Assembly (NCBI GenBank): GCA_030544215.1
Contig: JARZZO010000004.1
Span: 17,224,501-17,288,500 of the forward strand
Direction: 5' to 3'
DNA length: 64,000 nucleotides
Origin: Zantedeschia hybrid cultivar
Taxonomy: Eukaryota; Streptophyta; Magnoliopsida; Alismatales; Araceae
The notes beneath the pieces were generated by a model, which was given only the letters and a program-made list of their open reading frames with translations, had not been told where the DNA came from and ran no database searches. Below, piece by piece: positions 44,228 through 56,728 of the stretch. The position numbers were made by a program, and so were the translations under genes. Position 1 is the stretch's first letter, and each line of letters begins with the position of its first letter.

Positions 44228-45685
44228 GCACTGAATTAAATTGGGAAGAGGAGCAGACCGTGAAATGACCATTCTATGACTGTGGAAACTGTGAAATGAC
44301 TATGATGTGACATGTCTATATTGTGATAAGACTATATAGATGTTAGCTCTTGGTTGTTAGGTGGAGCGACACCTTACATTAATTCTTTTTCCCTTTTAAG
44401 ACTGAGACCCTCTTCATATTGGGGGTTAGGGACTATAGTCCAAGTATAACTATGGAGGTGCGTTAGGACCATGAGCAGTCTCTGAGATTGGGTGATACGG
44501 GTCCAATCTTGGCATTCCTGACTTAGGATAGCGAGAGAGTCTCATTTGTATGTTGCAAATCATCGAGACTCGTTGGGCTTACTCACTTGCTTCACCTTAT
44601 AGCAAACGACGTTAATTAGGGCGGATAGGCAAGGGCATGTTTGAGCTTTACTTCATTGAGGCATATGTTTGTGAGTAGTGCATTGGCAACCTTGTCGCTT
44701 TTGGATTGATTAGACTAGGTCATGTTTAGATCAATCAAACAAAATGACCATGAATGGATGATCCTTGAAGCATTGGTGACAACCGAGTGCATAGAAAAGT
44801 GAGAACCAATTAGAGACGAGATTAAATGTGGTCAAAAGGAACCAGATGGCCGTACAATGACCTGATCTAGTTAGTCATTTTTCTGCCTATTTGATGTATA
44901 TAAAGGACGTTAAGCCTTTTGGAAGAATCCAATATGACTGTCAATAAATTAAGTATCTAATGCCTAGTCTAAATAAAATAGTGTCTTAGGTCAATTTTGC
45001 CGCTTACCTTGGTTTGACCCAGTAGTTTAAGTGTATTGTAATTTATTTTCTTTCACCTTTAGTTTAAATTATTGCAATAGGATAGAATTTTCTCATTACA
45101 TAACCTGCCTAAATTTCCATCTTAAATTGCATGCCTAGTGTCACTATTGCACTCTTCGTTTCGTGGTGAATGGCAGTGGTTTGGGAGGATCATATCTGAG
45201 TTTGACGACTCACCACCACCTTTTCTTATTTTGTTTTGGTTTTTTAGGTGGTAAGGCCGTTGGATTTTGGATGAAGCTCAAAAGTAAATCAATGGAACTT
45301 TGGGAGAATCAAGTAAGCCTTCTTAAAGGTATTTTCTCTCTTATTTGAGAACTTTTAAATCATTATATGGGCTATGCACTTCTCTTTAGTTGTTCCTTAC
45401 ATGCTGATGTGTGAAATTCCTGGTGTGCCCCTTTTTGTATTTATTTTCTCTTGCACTGGCATTCTTACACTTTGGCTTTTGTAGTTCACCCAATTCAACA
45501 CCCTATGACTGGTGCTGGCTTCAGCACGACCTTCATAGTCGGAGTTGGGGTTGTCATACGGTGCCTCGGATGTTTAATCCCACATCAGATTCCTTACAAA
45601 ACAACCCCTTCCAAAATCTTTATGAATGGAGGCCCTATGTTCTTCTTTACCCTTAAGCCAATTGACAGGTCTGGTTTAACTTGGG
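44228..45685. other. Gene-free stretch
   Basis: A plausible exon-like segment with splice-type borders (ttttttag|gtggtaaggcc ... aatcaagtaag, ~45,246-45,320) was considered. Its translation (GGKAVGFWMKLKSKSMELWENQ) gave no recognised family. Nothing else supported. Confidence 0.4.
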
Positions 45686-45689
45686 CAAA

Positions 45690-45897
45690 TGGCCAAGCGT
45701 GACCTGTTTGACTCGGTCAGATGGCTGAGCCAGGCTCGGCTTGACTCGAGCTCAAGTGAGTTATACTCGAGCCGAGCTCAAGTCTTGCTTTGTGCTAATT
45801 AAAGCTTGAGCTCGGCTTGGGCTTGAATTTTTTTTTGATGAGCTGAGCTTGAGCAGCCTAAAGCTCGTCTTGGCTCTGCTCATTTCCACCCCTACTT
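45690..45897. mobile_element. MITE-like repeat made of GAGCTCGA/GCTCGGCTTG words
   Basis: Repeated 'ctcgagc', 'gagctcggcttg' and 'gagctgagcttgagc' fill the body, which ends 'catttccacccctac', another end typical of plant hAT-like MITEs. The left end is probably near 'ggtttaacttgggcaaatgg' (45,671). Confidence 0.45.
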
Positions 45898-47774
45898 AGA
45901 GCAATGTATCAAGATAGTGACTATTACAGAGGATAAAATGAGGCTCTTTAGAGGAGTCATTATCTTTCTTCTAAATTCTGTTCCCGATAACCCAAGTGGC
46001 TGAAGGACAGCATAAGCTGAAGAACTATATGGTAGTGATGGGATTTGAGAGTTTGTTTAGACAGTGCAAGCATATTGGAGGCAGTGCAGCTGCCAACTTG
46101 ATATGCGAGATCTTGGAATGGAGATTTGTCCTACTTATTATTAGTCGCCCATTGAAGTAGGTCATTATTAATTTTTTTGCATGTCTTGGATATGAGTCTC
46201 CATGATTAATGTGTATTTAGTCATTTAGTATGCTTGGGGTTTCAGTGTCATATCAGACATCACTAAGGACGTTTAAGTAGGGTCCATTTCCTTCTTTCCA
46301 TGAGAGTGGCAGTGTGAGACCAGCACCTATCTGCTTGCCCTCTTCTTTTTTTACCTCTCTAATTGCCACCCTATTGATTTCGTTTTCTTGTTTTAGCATT
46401 GTGAAGAGGAAAAGAAAGGGAAAAAGAAACCGCCAACCATGCCCGTCCTCTGCTTTCTATTGGGAGAAATCAGAAAGATTAAAAAAAAGAAGGGGGGAGG
46501 AGTACAGCAGTCATCACTGGTTGTTGGCCACTATTTATCAACAAGATTGGTCTTTGCCAGATCATCTAAGATGAAGCATAGAAGTAGATATCTTGATAAG
46601 ATGGGAGGTCAGGAGGAGGTATCTAGGGTGACATCAACCGTCGGAGGAAGGTGTTGCCAATCACCGCTGCAAGGTAGTAATCTGGAATGAAGAAAGCAAT
46701 CATAAATTTTGATGTTCTTGGTGCCATGGAAACATCAACCTTTAAGGTAATGCTGGGCGAGCAGGAAGTGTCATCAAGTTGCAGCCCTGTTGGGAGAGGA
46801 GCAGTTGATATAGATTGTTCTTAGGGTGGATGTGTTCGGAAGCTAGCAGGTTGGCATTCCAAACATAGATGTCACAAACATAGACATCATGACCCAGAAT
46901 CGGCAGAGGGTTTATGAGGGTCATCAATGTTTCGGATGTTTGGAAAAAAATGCATGTGGCAGCCTTGTGTCAGCAACACCGTTGTGTGCTGGAGATGTCA
47001 CAGGATTTGTCAACAAAGTTTACAGTGTTTTAACACAGAAAATGCCAGGTCATCAGTGTTTCAAAGCCCACCTTGCATGCTGCAAGACTGGAATCTGGGT
47101 GAGGATCCTCCATTGATGTCTTTGGTTTCAGCCATTGTGTGCTGGATCAGCGGGACGTTTGCCAAACCAATTTGATCCCAGTCTGGCTCATGCCAATCCA
47201 AAGGCAGATTGTCTGGGATCAACCGAATTGGCCAATCAGGTTGTGGATTGGCCCATGGATCGGCCGATCCCAACTAGTTGTTGGGGCCTCAACGGCTAGT
47301 CAACCTAACTATTGGAGAGGGCCTCCAACAGCTAGTTGGGTGTTTGGGGATGTCTTGGCGGCTATAAAAAGTCCCCATTTGGCCATTTCGCACACCCATC
47401 TGAAGCATGCTTTGCCAAATCATACCGGATCATGCCGACTCGTACATGTCGACTTATATATGGGCTAGTTCGATCCTCTACCATGTACCAAGTCAGACCG
47501 GATCATATCGACTCATACATGTATAATGGGTTGTTTTAAATTAAGTTTTTTCCATTTGATAAGTAAAATAATATTTTTATATCAATTAATAGGGTAGCTA
47601 AAACTTGTTACTTTTAACAAATTCATTGGCTTGACTCGTGGGAGTTGGGCCGAGTCGGACCGGATCTGCTTGTATCTAGAAGGATACGATCCGATATGGA
47701 TCCTAGAGTCGGCAAACCTTGATCTCAAGTTCTTATGTTCCTTAGCCATTTGTTCTCACTCGTCTCTTTATATG
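45898..47774. other. Gene-free stretch with GATC-word repeats
   Basis: 47,150-47,290 and 47,630-47,705 carry 'ggatcggccgatccc' and 'gatccgatatggatcc' words. 47,425-47,525 contains two copies of 'accggatcat(g/a)(c/t)cgactc(g/a)tacatgt', about 80 bases apart. No gene is supported. Confidence 0.45.
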
Positions 47775-48075
47775 TGTACCTTACCACAAAATCCGAGTGT
47801 TGAGTTTGAAGGGCCCAAGATTATATGCACTTCTCACAACCCATCTTAACTGATATGGGACTGAACCGCTCTAACAATCTTCCTTATGGCCACGATGGGC
47901 CGTGGAAATTAGATGAGAGGAGACAACGCAAATCGGAAGATAAAGCTGTGCAAGACACCTGTTCTGATACCATCCTACAAACCACAAAATCCTGGTGTTC
48001 AGTTTGAAGGGTCCAAGATTATATGCACTTCTCACAGTCCATCTTAACCGATATGGGACTAAACCTGCTCCAACA
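47775..48075 (-). mobile_element. TRIM: miniature LTR retrotransposon (~300 bp)
   Basis: Two ~100-bp direct repeats (47,775-47,876 and about 47,974-48,075) share 'accacaaaatcc', 'agtttgaagggcccaagatt' (or g(t)cc), 'atatgcacttctcaca' and 'gatatgggact'. On the minus strand the repeat starts TGTTGGAGC/TGTTAGAGC. Next to the upstream one is TGGTATCAGAAC (47,972-47,961), the primer-binding site matching initiator tRNA-Met. The downstream one is preceded by a purine run (aaggaagat, 47,885-47,877). This is the full plan of a TRIM: LTR, PBS, ~85 bp without genes, PPT, LTR. Flanking target duplication was not evident. Confidence 0.8.
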
Positions 48076-49063
48076 CTTTCTGTGTATCTCTCCCTTTTGC
48101 ACTCTATTTTTCTCATTCCAAGGAAGACACTCGAACAACTTCACCATGGTGCAAGATATGATAACAATCATGGCTCTGTGCGACAATAAGGTGTGCGAAT
48201 ATCTTCAGTGATATGGCATGACGAGCATATCAACTTTGATGAAGACTACCTAATGAGTTCCTCTATATTTGTTTCTCGTTTATTGTATCATCATAGTAGA
48301 TTATTCTAATCTTGTAATTATTACACCCATTCATCACACTTCCAAATTTGTCCTTAGAAGTATTACAAAAGAATATGAGTTGGTACATTGGTAACACATA
48401 AAATTGATGAATTATTTGTGATAGAATGACGTTCACATTGGACGCAAATAATTTATCAATTTTGAGTGTTGCACATGTACAAATTTGTATTGTTTTGTGA
48501 TACTTCTATTGAACATTAAATATGGATGTGTGACTGTGACAAATGAGTGTAATTTTTGAGTGTTGGATCTATTTGGTTATTTTTCTTTTTCCTCTAAGTT
48601 GTCCTTAAGATTGTAAACACCTTTTTTATAATTCTAAGAATTTTTTTTGTATATTTTAAGAATTTTTCCATGAGCCATTTGCAAGAATGAAGTGTCGGTC
48701 TTTGGATTAGCCAGGATTGGTCAGGGATTGGATCAAATCAGATACGATCGGTTTAGGGTGGATTGATCCATGCCTGATCTGCGACCCTTCCTTGGTTTCA
48801 GCAAATTTCCTGAAATCTCTTCTTCCTGGAGAGTAGTGGTGTTGATGTGGTGTTAGAAGTTTTTAAAAGAAAAGGAAATGACAGGTCCCTGTGCAGTCAA
48901 TGCCCAGATGTCACCCATTGCCAAATCTGTAGCTTGGGTGACAAGTGGTTTCTCCTATCTTGTTCTGTTCATTGATTGTTCTAGATATTTTATTGAAGGA
49001 CCTGCAACTTTCTAAGCTCTGCAGAATTAGCTGGCAACTGGATGTTTTTGAAAGGTACTCAGA
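48076..49063. other. Gene-free stretch
   Basis: AT-rich, with a short GATC-word cluster at ~48,720-48,785 ('gatcaaatcagatacgatcgg'). No gene recognised. Confidence 0.5.
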
Positions 49064-52000
49064 TGGCAGCTAGGGTTAAACAGGTCTGGTGCGGAATTTC
49101 TAGGATTCCACTTCTGTTCTTGATGCGGGACAGGGAAGAGAAACGTTGAATGAATGGCTCGGAGGCCTAGATAGAGGGGAAGACAGGGGGGCAGAGAAGA
49201 GGAAGAACAAAGAAGGAAGGGGATGAGAGGAAGAAGAAGAACAAGGGGGGTGTTGACCCGAAAAATTTCATGCGCAATGATATTATTCAAGCATGCATAT
49301 ACATATGGTTGTGTAAAAGAATATATATATATACACATGGCGTAGGTCCACATTAATGTGGGTTCATGTTGTGAAAAATATGCATGACATACATTCATGT
49401 TCGCATGAGACTATGCTATGCGAGAACGAGGAAATGAACGAGCATGCGCCTTTGACATGAGGGTTCATGTTAAATGAAGACCCTCCTATGCATGCGAATA
49501 TATAGGCTTATATGCACGTATTAGGAAGACAATGGAGCAAGAAATATACTTAGGCCAAGATGCCTTAATCAAGATTCTTGCAAAAGGCCTAAAATAGCCC
49601 CGGAGTTATTCCTATATGCTGTCCAAAAACAGCCCTTAAAGCTCCTTGATGGCTTCAACAAATAGGCCCAATAGGAAGCCCCAAAATGCAGCAATAGAAG
49701 TGCTCCCAACGCTGCGAAATGAAGGTCCGAAACAGTCCCGAAATGGACTAAAAACAATCCCAAAATAGGCCCAAAACAGCCCCAATGGAGGCTTAATAGC
49801 AAGGTTTATGGGCCCAATAAGTGGCCCAATAAGGGATCTGATATGAAGGCCCAAATAAGAGGTCCAAATGGGCCCGAAATCAGTCCCACAGGACCCAAAA
49901 AGCCTGCAGCCCAAAAAGGAAACTCTTCAAAACTCCCAAAGTGGAAAGCTTGCCCAAAATAGAAAAAGAAGTCAAGTGGACCCCTCTCTCTCTTCCCCTT
50001 TATTTAAATAGAGGAGGAGGAGGAGAGAGAGAGGAGGAACCGGTGGACCCCCACCGGTTCCAAGGGAGGAACCGGTGTTGGGGGGTTCCCTCCCTCTCTC
50101 TCTTTTGAAATTCAAAAAAAATAATAAAAAGGGGGGGGGGGAGGAGATTAATTAGGTGGGGGGAGTTAATGGGTTCTTAAACCCACTTGGTTAAGAATCC
50201 CACTAAGCCCTCATTAATTCTCCGCCAAAAGAGAATAGATCTTAACCCCCATTCACACTAAGAAAACTAAAAAGGATGGGTGATTAATAGGAAAAAGCTC
50301 ATTAAGAGCCAAAAGTCAAGAGAACAAAAGAAGGATGGGGAAGGGGGAACACCCCCACTGGTTGCCCAAAACCGGTGGGGGGACCCCCACCAGTTCCCAA
50401 CCGGTGGGGGGTCCAAACTGGTGGCTCCCCCCACCGGACCCCCCCCCCCCCTCCTCTCTTATCCTCTCTCTTCTCTCACCCTTCTTGAATAAAAAAAAAA
50501 GAAAAAAGAAGGAGAGAGAGAGAGTAAACAGTGGCACCCCCCACCTTGGGCTTCCCTGGTGGCACCCCCCACCAGGCCCAATTTGGAGCCTATAAATAGA
50601 GTCCCAAGGCCCTTAATTGAAGAAAAAAAAACAAGGACACACACAGAGGGGCACATATACACCATTCCTAAAGGGTGGGAAATTTCTAAAGGGGAGATTC
50701 TGCTGTGTTGAAGACCAAACTCGGTGTCTTTTGTCCCGGTTTGCTGCGTTTTGGAGGGTTTTTCCGTCCCGGAGGGCTCTCTTCCTAAGGTTTATTCTCA
50801 AGGGGAAGCTCTGCCGTTTTGTCTGTTGTAAAAGCCTTTTTCATAAGGCGAAATTCTGCCAAAATAATGAGATGATTTTTCTATGTTAAATTGTGTTCTT
50901 GTGTGTCATAAAATTAAATAATTAATATCATGTATTAATTCTTTTAATACATATATTTAATTTCCTAACTACATTAAAAATTGGATTAAGAAAATTTATG
51001 CATCCTCATAATCTAATTTTGGCCTCACCCCACACACAACTAAACATAGACTTATAAAATAATATACTTAAATTAACTAAATGACTTAAATATCCTTCAT
51101 GCTTATTTAATTAATGAAATCTGAGAAAATTATTTAAAAACAGAAAATTTTTATAAAATCAGTAATATTCAGTAAAAATAAAAAAACAAAATCTGAAAAT
51201 TACATAAATAAAAAAATATGACTTAAATATTTTTCATATATTTAATTAATTAATAAAAGTAAGTAAAATCAAAGAGAAATCAGTGAAATTCAGTAAAAAT
51301 CAGTAAAAAAAACAGAGAATCAAATTTAAAAATATATAAAATTTTTGAAATAACCAAAATGTCCCCAGAACTTAATACAGATTACAAAAATACTCCCATC
51401 CATGATAAAAATCTGTAAAAATCACAAAAAATTATTAAAAGAATATCAAAACCTCTCATATGCTCAAAATAACCTTCAAGCCCTAACAAGATGATAAAAT
51501 TACCAAAATACCCCTACAATTTAAATACACTTAAGAATAACTCTGAAATATCCCCTAAGGTTTTAAAACCTCCCTAAAATCATTAAAAATCAGTTCATAC
51601 ATTAAAATGACCATAATACCCCTATACTCTCCAACTTGGCATAATTACAAAAATATCCTTATGGGTCTAAAATACTTGGAATCAATCCAGATAACTCGGA
51701 GTCAATCCAAAACTTTTTGAAAAGTCTCTCAATCAATTAAAAACTCATCATAAACTTGGGTGAGGCCAAGAGCTTAACCTAAAACATATTTTCATATGCA
51801 TGTGCTGCCTGTAGTAGTAGTGTTGCATGTTATAAGGGCATCAACGGATGGTTAATCAAGGGTTGTCGAGCGGTTGCTCGACGTAATTAACCGTGACCGA
51901 GATTAGTAGAGAGAGGTCATATATTCGGATCTTCGTTTGGTCCGAAGTCCCGGACTCCCTGAGGGCTAATCCCAAGCTCTCATAGTCCAATAGATAAAAT

Positions 52001-52571
52001 AAATAAAATCGACCTATATTTTTCCAGATAAAACAAAAAAACACACGATAGGATTTTTCTTATAATCCGATTAGGAGAAGATAGCTAGGTCGGGTCGGCA
52101 AACAGGGGGGCTTCCCACCCTCCCCTTCACACAAGCCCTTTACGGGCTCCCACAGAAATGCACACACGGCTGCTCTTTTCATTCTTATCTTCATTCTTTC
52201 ATTCACTAGCTTTTTCAAAAGGGAGTACGTAGGACAGATATAGGCCCTAAAAGGAAGCCTTAATAGGAAAATTACCAAGATACTTCTAGGACTCTTAAAA
52301 TAACAAAAACATGCAGAAAATTACAAAAAATAGAAAAGGCACTAAATGGACCTCTAATGGGTCAAATAAAATATACAAGGACTCTTCGACTCCATTTCTG
52401 CATGTCTTGAATTCCCATCAATTTTGGTATGTGGATGTTTTCTGAGCCAACTCTGAAGTTTCTGATCGTCTTGTGGAGGTTGCACCACGTGCCACGCAGG
52501 GGTCTTTTGTCTCTTTGCTGGTGTATGCTTGCTTTCATATTGAATTCTAGGAAGATGCCATTGTTCCAACA
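49064..52571 (-). mobile_element. Family-B LTR-like repeat, split by solo LTR A
   Basis: The two flanking pieces (49,064-49,250 and 52,105-52,571) join into a copy of the repeat at 15,742-16,320. They share 'tggcagct', 'gaagaggaagaa', 'cttcccacc', 'acatata/gatataggcccta' and 'aaaattacca'. On the minus strand it starts TGTTGGAACAATGG at 52,571 and ends ...AGCTGCCA at 49,064. No matching 5-bp flank was found. Confidence 0.5.
49251..52104 (+). mobile_element. Solo LTR of family A (2,854 bp)
   Basis: It starts TGTTGACCCGAAAAATT and ends CGGCAAACA, the same ends as the LTRs of the gypsy element at 52,905-63,661. The flanks are gggggg (49,245-49,250) and gggggg (52,105-52,110), consistent with a 5-bp target duplication. 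The element-free site is visible in the related repeat B copy near 15,935 ('cacacaggggcttccc'). It contains clusters of ACCGGT/GGTGGGGG (50,038-50,450), a TATA box 'tataaata' (50,591-50,598) and an A-rich distal half with 'cagtaaaa' repeats (51,120-51,310). It has no internal genes, as expected after LTR-LTR recombination. Confidence 0.9.
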
Positions 52572-52904
52572 TGTATTAAGCTTAAATGGGGCAATTGAAG
52601 ATTTGGGTGCTATTTTACTTGAAGGTGCAATGAACAATATGGGTTCCATGGACATATAAGGAGGTAGTTGATGTGTATCGAAGTTACATAATGGTTGGGT
52701 TGAGTAGGACGATGGCATGAGGAAGATGATGGCTATTTCATCTGGGTTAACTCGGACCAGATCGGGTCAGAAAGTCTGGACAACTAGGTATGTTACTGTT
52801 ATTCATACATCTTTCTACCAGGTTTCGAAATACCCATCTTACACTCTTCCATTCTCTTGGCAACTACATCGATGCCACCAGTAACTTAGAGATTGCTGAG
52901 AAGG
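52572..52904. other. Short gene-free spacer between LTR elements
   Basis: No recognisable feature. It separates repeat B from the 5' LTR of the gypsy element. Confidence 0.5.
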
Positions 52905-55773
52905 TGTTGACCCGAAAAATTGTTATGCACAATGATATCATTCAAACATGCATGTGCACATGATTGTGCAATATATATATATATATATACATGGCATATG
53001 CTCACATTCATATGAGCCAATGTTATGTAAAAAAAAAAAAGATGAACATGCACCTAGGATGTGGAGGTTCATGTTGATATGGACCCTTCCTATATGTATG
53101 CGGGTACATAGATATATATGCATGCATTAGGAATGCAATAGGGTGGAAGATATACCTAGACAAGAGCGCCTTGGAAGGGCTTTGATAAGAAGTCCAAAAA
53201 CTGCCCCAATAAAATCTTGGGTGCTGCCCAAAACAGCCCCGAAATCTGCAGTGAGTAATTCTCACAAATGGGCCGATGGACTCCACCAAATGGGCCCGAT
53301 AAGAAACGCAAAAAATGCTACAGCAAACTGTCTAAAACAGCAGCAAAATAGGGTCCTAAAACAGTCCAAAAGTCTTCAATAAATGCGCCCAAAACTTCTT
53401 CAAAAAAGGCCCAATATTAGCCTCACAATGGCCCAATAAGAAATCCGAATGGGCCCAATAAGAAAACCCAATAAACAGGTCCAAATGGGCCTAAAAATTA
53501 GTCCAATAGAGCTTAAAATCTGCAGACGAAAGAGGAAAATTCCTTTAAGCCCAAAGAGGAAAGAAACCCAAAATGGCCAAGTGGTCTCCTCTCTCTTTCT
53601 CCCTTTGTTTAAATAAAAAGAGGGAGGGGAGAGACAGAGAGGAGAAACTGGTGGGGGGGGGGGGACCCCACCGGATTCCCCCAAGGAAGAACCGTTGGGG
53701 GGGAGGGGGTCCTCCCTCCCTCTTTCCTCTCTTTCAAATTTCAAAAAAATAACAGAAATGGGGGAGGGGGAGATTAATTGGGGGACAAGCCCATTTAATG
53801 GTTCATAAACCTTCCAAATTGGTGGAGTCTCTATTAACTCCCCATTAAAAGAAATTAACCTTATTCACACTTGGCCAAAAGGTGGGGTAATTAATGGGCT
53901 AAGCCCCATTAAGAACCCAAAATAAAAAAAGAAAGGAGGAGGAGGAAGGGGAGCACACCCCCAATCGGTTCCCAACCGGTGGGGGGTTCAACCAGTGGCT
54001 CTCCCCCACCGGTTGGAACCGGTGGGGGTGGCCATCGAAGCCCCCCCCTCTTACTCTCTCTCCTCTCTCTCTCACCATGCTCTAAATAAAAAAAAAGAAA
54101 GAGGGAGAGAGAGAATGAAACCGGTGGGTACCTCCCACCGTGGGCCTAACCGGTGGCACCCTCCACTGGGCTCAAATTTGGGCCTATACATAGGACCCAA
54201 TACTTCCATTTACAACCACCACACCACACCATACACAAGGTGAAAAAAATTCTAAGGGAAACTCTACTGCGTTGAAGACCAAGTCCGGTGTTCTTGCTCA
54301 GGTTTGCTGCGTTTGGAGGAGTTTTTGTTCCGGAGGGTTCTCTTCCTAAGGTTTTTTTCCTAAGGAGAAGTCCTACCGAATTATTGTTGTAAAAGTCTTC
54401 TTTATAAGGCGAAATTTTGCCGAAATAATAAGAGAATTTCCTTGTGCAAAATTGTGTGTATGTGTGTGTCATCAAATTTAAATAATTAAATAATATCATG
54501 CATTATTTTTATAATATATATAATTAATTTTTTAATTACCTTAAAAGCTGATTAAAATATGTATATACTTAATTAATTAACTTTGGTCTCATCCCTAAAC
54601 ATAGAATAAAACCTTGAATATGAAACCTAAATACTTAAGGCAAATTAATTACGTCAAAAATAATTTAAATCCTAATTAATTACTAAAACCTGTGGTAATT
54701 AATAAAAATCAGTAAATAAAATCAGAAAATACAGTAAAATTAATAAAAACCAGTAAAAACAGAAAACTAAAAATATGAAAATATTCAAATACATAAAAAC
54801 TATAAAGTAACCTTTGCCCACTTAAGAAACTAATAAAATATCAAAGATAAACATAAAAATCAGTCAAAATTCAGTAAAAAAAAACAGTAAAAAAGAAACT
54901 GAAAGAATTAAATCTGGAATGTAAGTTTTTAGAATGACCAAAATGTCCTAGAACTTAACCACATTACGAAAATATCCTCTCGTGATAAAAATCTATAAAA
55001 ATTACACAAAAATCTAAAAAAATGTCAAAATGCTTCCTATATCTAAAATACCTTCCAAAATCTAATAAGATGGGTAAAATTATTAAAATACTTTTAGTAT
55101 GATAAAAATATGTAAAAATCCCAGAAAAATACAAAGATAGACACTAAATCTAATAAACCCAATTTGGGGTAAAAGTTACTTAAATATCCTTGTGACACAA
55201 GTATATATAAGATAATTCTAAAAATATATTCGAAGGGTTTTCAAACCTCCCATAAGGTGTTAAAAACCTAAAAAAGATACCTCTAGGGTCTTAAATACTG
55301 GCATTAATCCTAAATAATTTGGAATCAATCCCAAAACTTTTTAAGAATGAATCTTAAACACTTAAGAATTTACTCTAAAAAGCCTTGGTGTAAATACTGA
55401 CATTGAACCAAATCTAAATACCCTAAAAAGACTTGGGTGGGGCCGAGGGTCTAAAGAGCTATCTTTTACTTGCGTGCATGCAGCGTGGTAGTATAGACGG
55501 TTTCAAGGATATCATACGGGCGGTTAATCAAAAGTTGTTGAGTGGTTACTCGATGTAATTAACACTGACCGATGTCAGTAGAGAGAGGTCATATACTTGG
55601 ATCTTCATCTGATCCGAAGTCCCGGACTCTTTGAGGGTTAATCTTAAGTTCTCATAGTCCAAGAAATAAAATACATAAAATCGACCTATATTTATCTAAA
55701 TAAAACTAAAAGCCAAACCGCCAGGATCTAATAAAAGTCCCGATAGGAGAGATAGCTAGGTCAGGTCTAAACA
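52905..55773 (+). repeat. 5' LTR of the gypsy element (2,869 bp)
   Basis: It begins TGTTGACCCG and ends TCTAAACA. A TATA-like 'tatacata' lies at 54,185-54,192, in the same place as the 'tataaata' of the solo LTR, followed by a conserved leader ('gctctactgcgttgaagacc'-like text at ~54,262). ACCGGT/GGTGGGGG clusters occur at 53,640-53,700, 53,965-54,030 and 54,118-54,165. The distal part (54,600-55,400) is very A-rich. Confidence 0.88.
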
Positions 55774-55775
55774 GA

Positions 55776-55795
55776 TTGGCACGTTCGGTGGGACC
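55776..55795 (+). other. Primer-binding-site-like sequence
   Basis: 'ttggcacgttcggtgggacc' follows the LTR end after two bases. It resembles the 'ttggcgccgt...gtggga' sites of many plant gypsy elements, which differ from the tRNA-Met type. Several mismatches make the exact tRNA uncertain. Confidence 0.55.
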
Positions 55796-56728
55796 TCTCT
55801 TTCCCTTCAGCTCTTCATCCGATGATGCCCTCACCATACTTATACCTCTAACTTCATCATGTTTTATGCAGGTGAAGTTAAGAGAAGAAAAAGATAGCAA
55901 TGGCCGCAAAAGTGATCTACGGCTCGCTCGTGGTAGCGATCCACGCCCAGTGTGGGTACCTCACTACCCTGACTTGCTTTGGGGATTTCCCCGCGATCGT
56001 GAGATCGCCATATTTCCTGGGAGTGATCCCAGTATCGGAGCTCGCTCCGACAAAGACAAAGAAGAGGCGTGCCTCTCGCGCCAAGAAGAACAAAGGAGGC
56101 CGAGGGCAGCTGGTCTTGACCACCAACACTGTCAGTACGTCTTTCGCCTCCTCATACGGCAGGAGGCAGAAACGGAAGAATACTCTTCCGAGTCTATCCC
56201 GGACCGGGAAAACAATGTTAGTGGGAGATATGCGCATCCGCCTAGATGGCGGGGAGCCGATCATCCCCAAAATTTGGCACATCCCAACAATTCCGGTTTA
56301 CAATCGGTTCGGGATTCTGCCCAAGGTTTGCTAGGATATGGCAACCTTCAAGAAGAAGAAGAGGACATTAAAGGCTGCTATTCGCTAGGAGCTGTCTACT
56401 GCACCCCAACATGCCATGACTAGGGTAGGGGGCAATACTTTGTTCCGAACAGGGGGTAATACCATGCCCTAAGATAGGGGCAACTACAAGGAGGAGCATA
56501 GCCTCCGCCTTAAGAAGATGTGGGTGACCAAAGAGGAAGCCCACATAATACGCAAGGCTAGGAGAATTGTTCGCTGAAGGAGCGCAAGTTGATCTCCCAG
56601 AGGGACAAATGCAAACAGAAGAATCCTCGGCCGCCGTAGAGCAGTTAAAAGCCTTGAAGGAGACTCTTCATAGGATGGTTGAAATAATGCCTCTTATTGA
56701 GTAAGCTCGAGGTAGGGCGGACCGAAAG
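55776..56728 (+). pseudogene. gag region remnant, capsid domain not recognisable
   Basis: Overlapping frames here encode basic, Ser/Arg-rich sequence (for example MAAKVIYGSLVVAI from 55,900 and KTKKRRASRAKKNKGG), but no capsid core or zinc knuckle. The whole stretch up to the pre-protease text (LQNMKRMPASLNIWEAIALSKELREALI, 56,732-56,815) is under 1 kb. Gag of this lineage usually needs nearly twice that. Part of gag has probably been deleted, which would leave the copy unable to form particles by itself. Confidence 0.5.

Noticed and set aside
45163..45702. Possible exons of an unknown gene
   Set aside because: Splice-like borders exist, but the translated segments match nothing I recognise and do not join in a consistent frame.
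49251..52104. Full-length LTR element
   Set aside because: It contains no internal region or coding domains and has single LTR ends with matching flanks, so it is a solo LTR.
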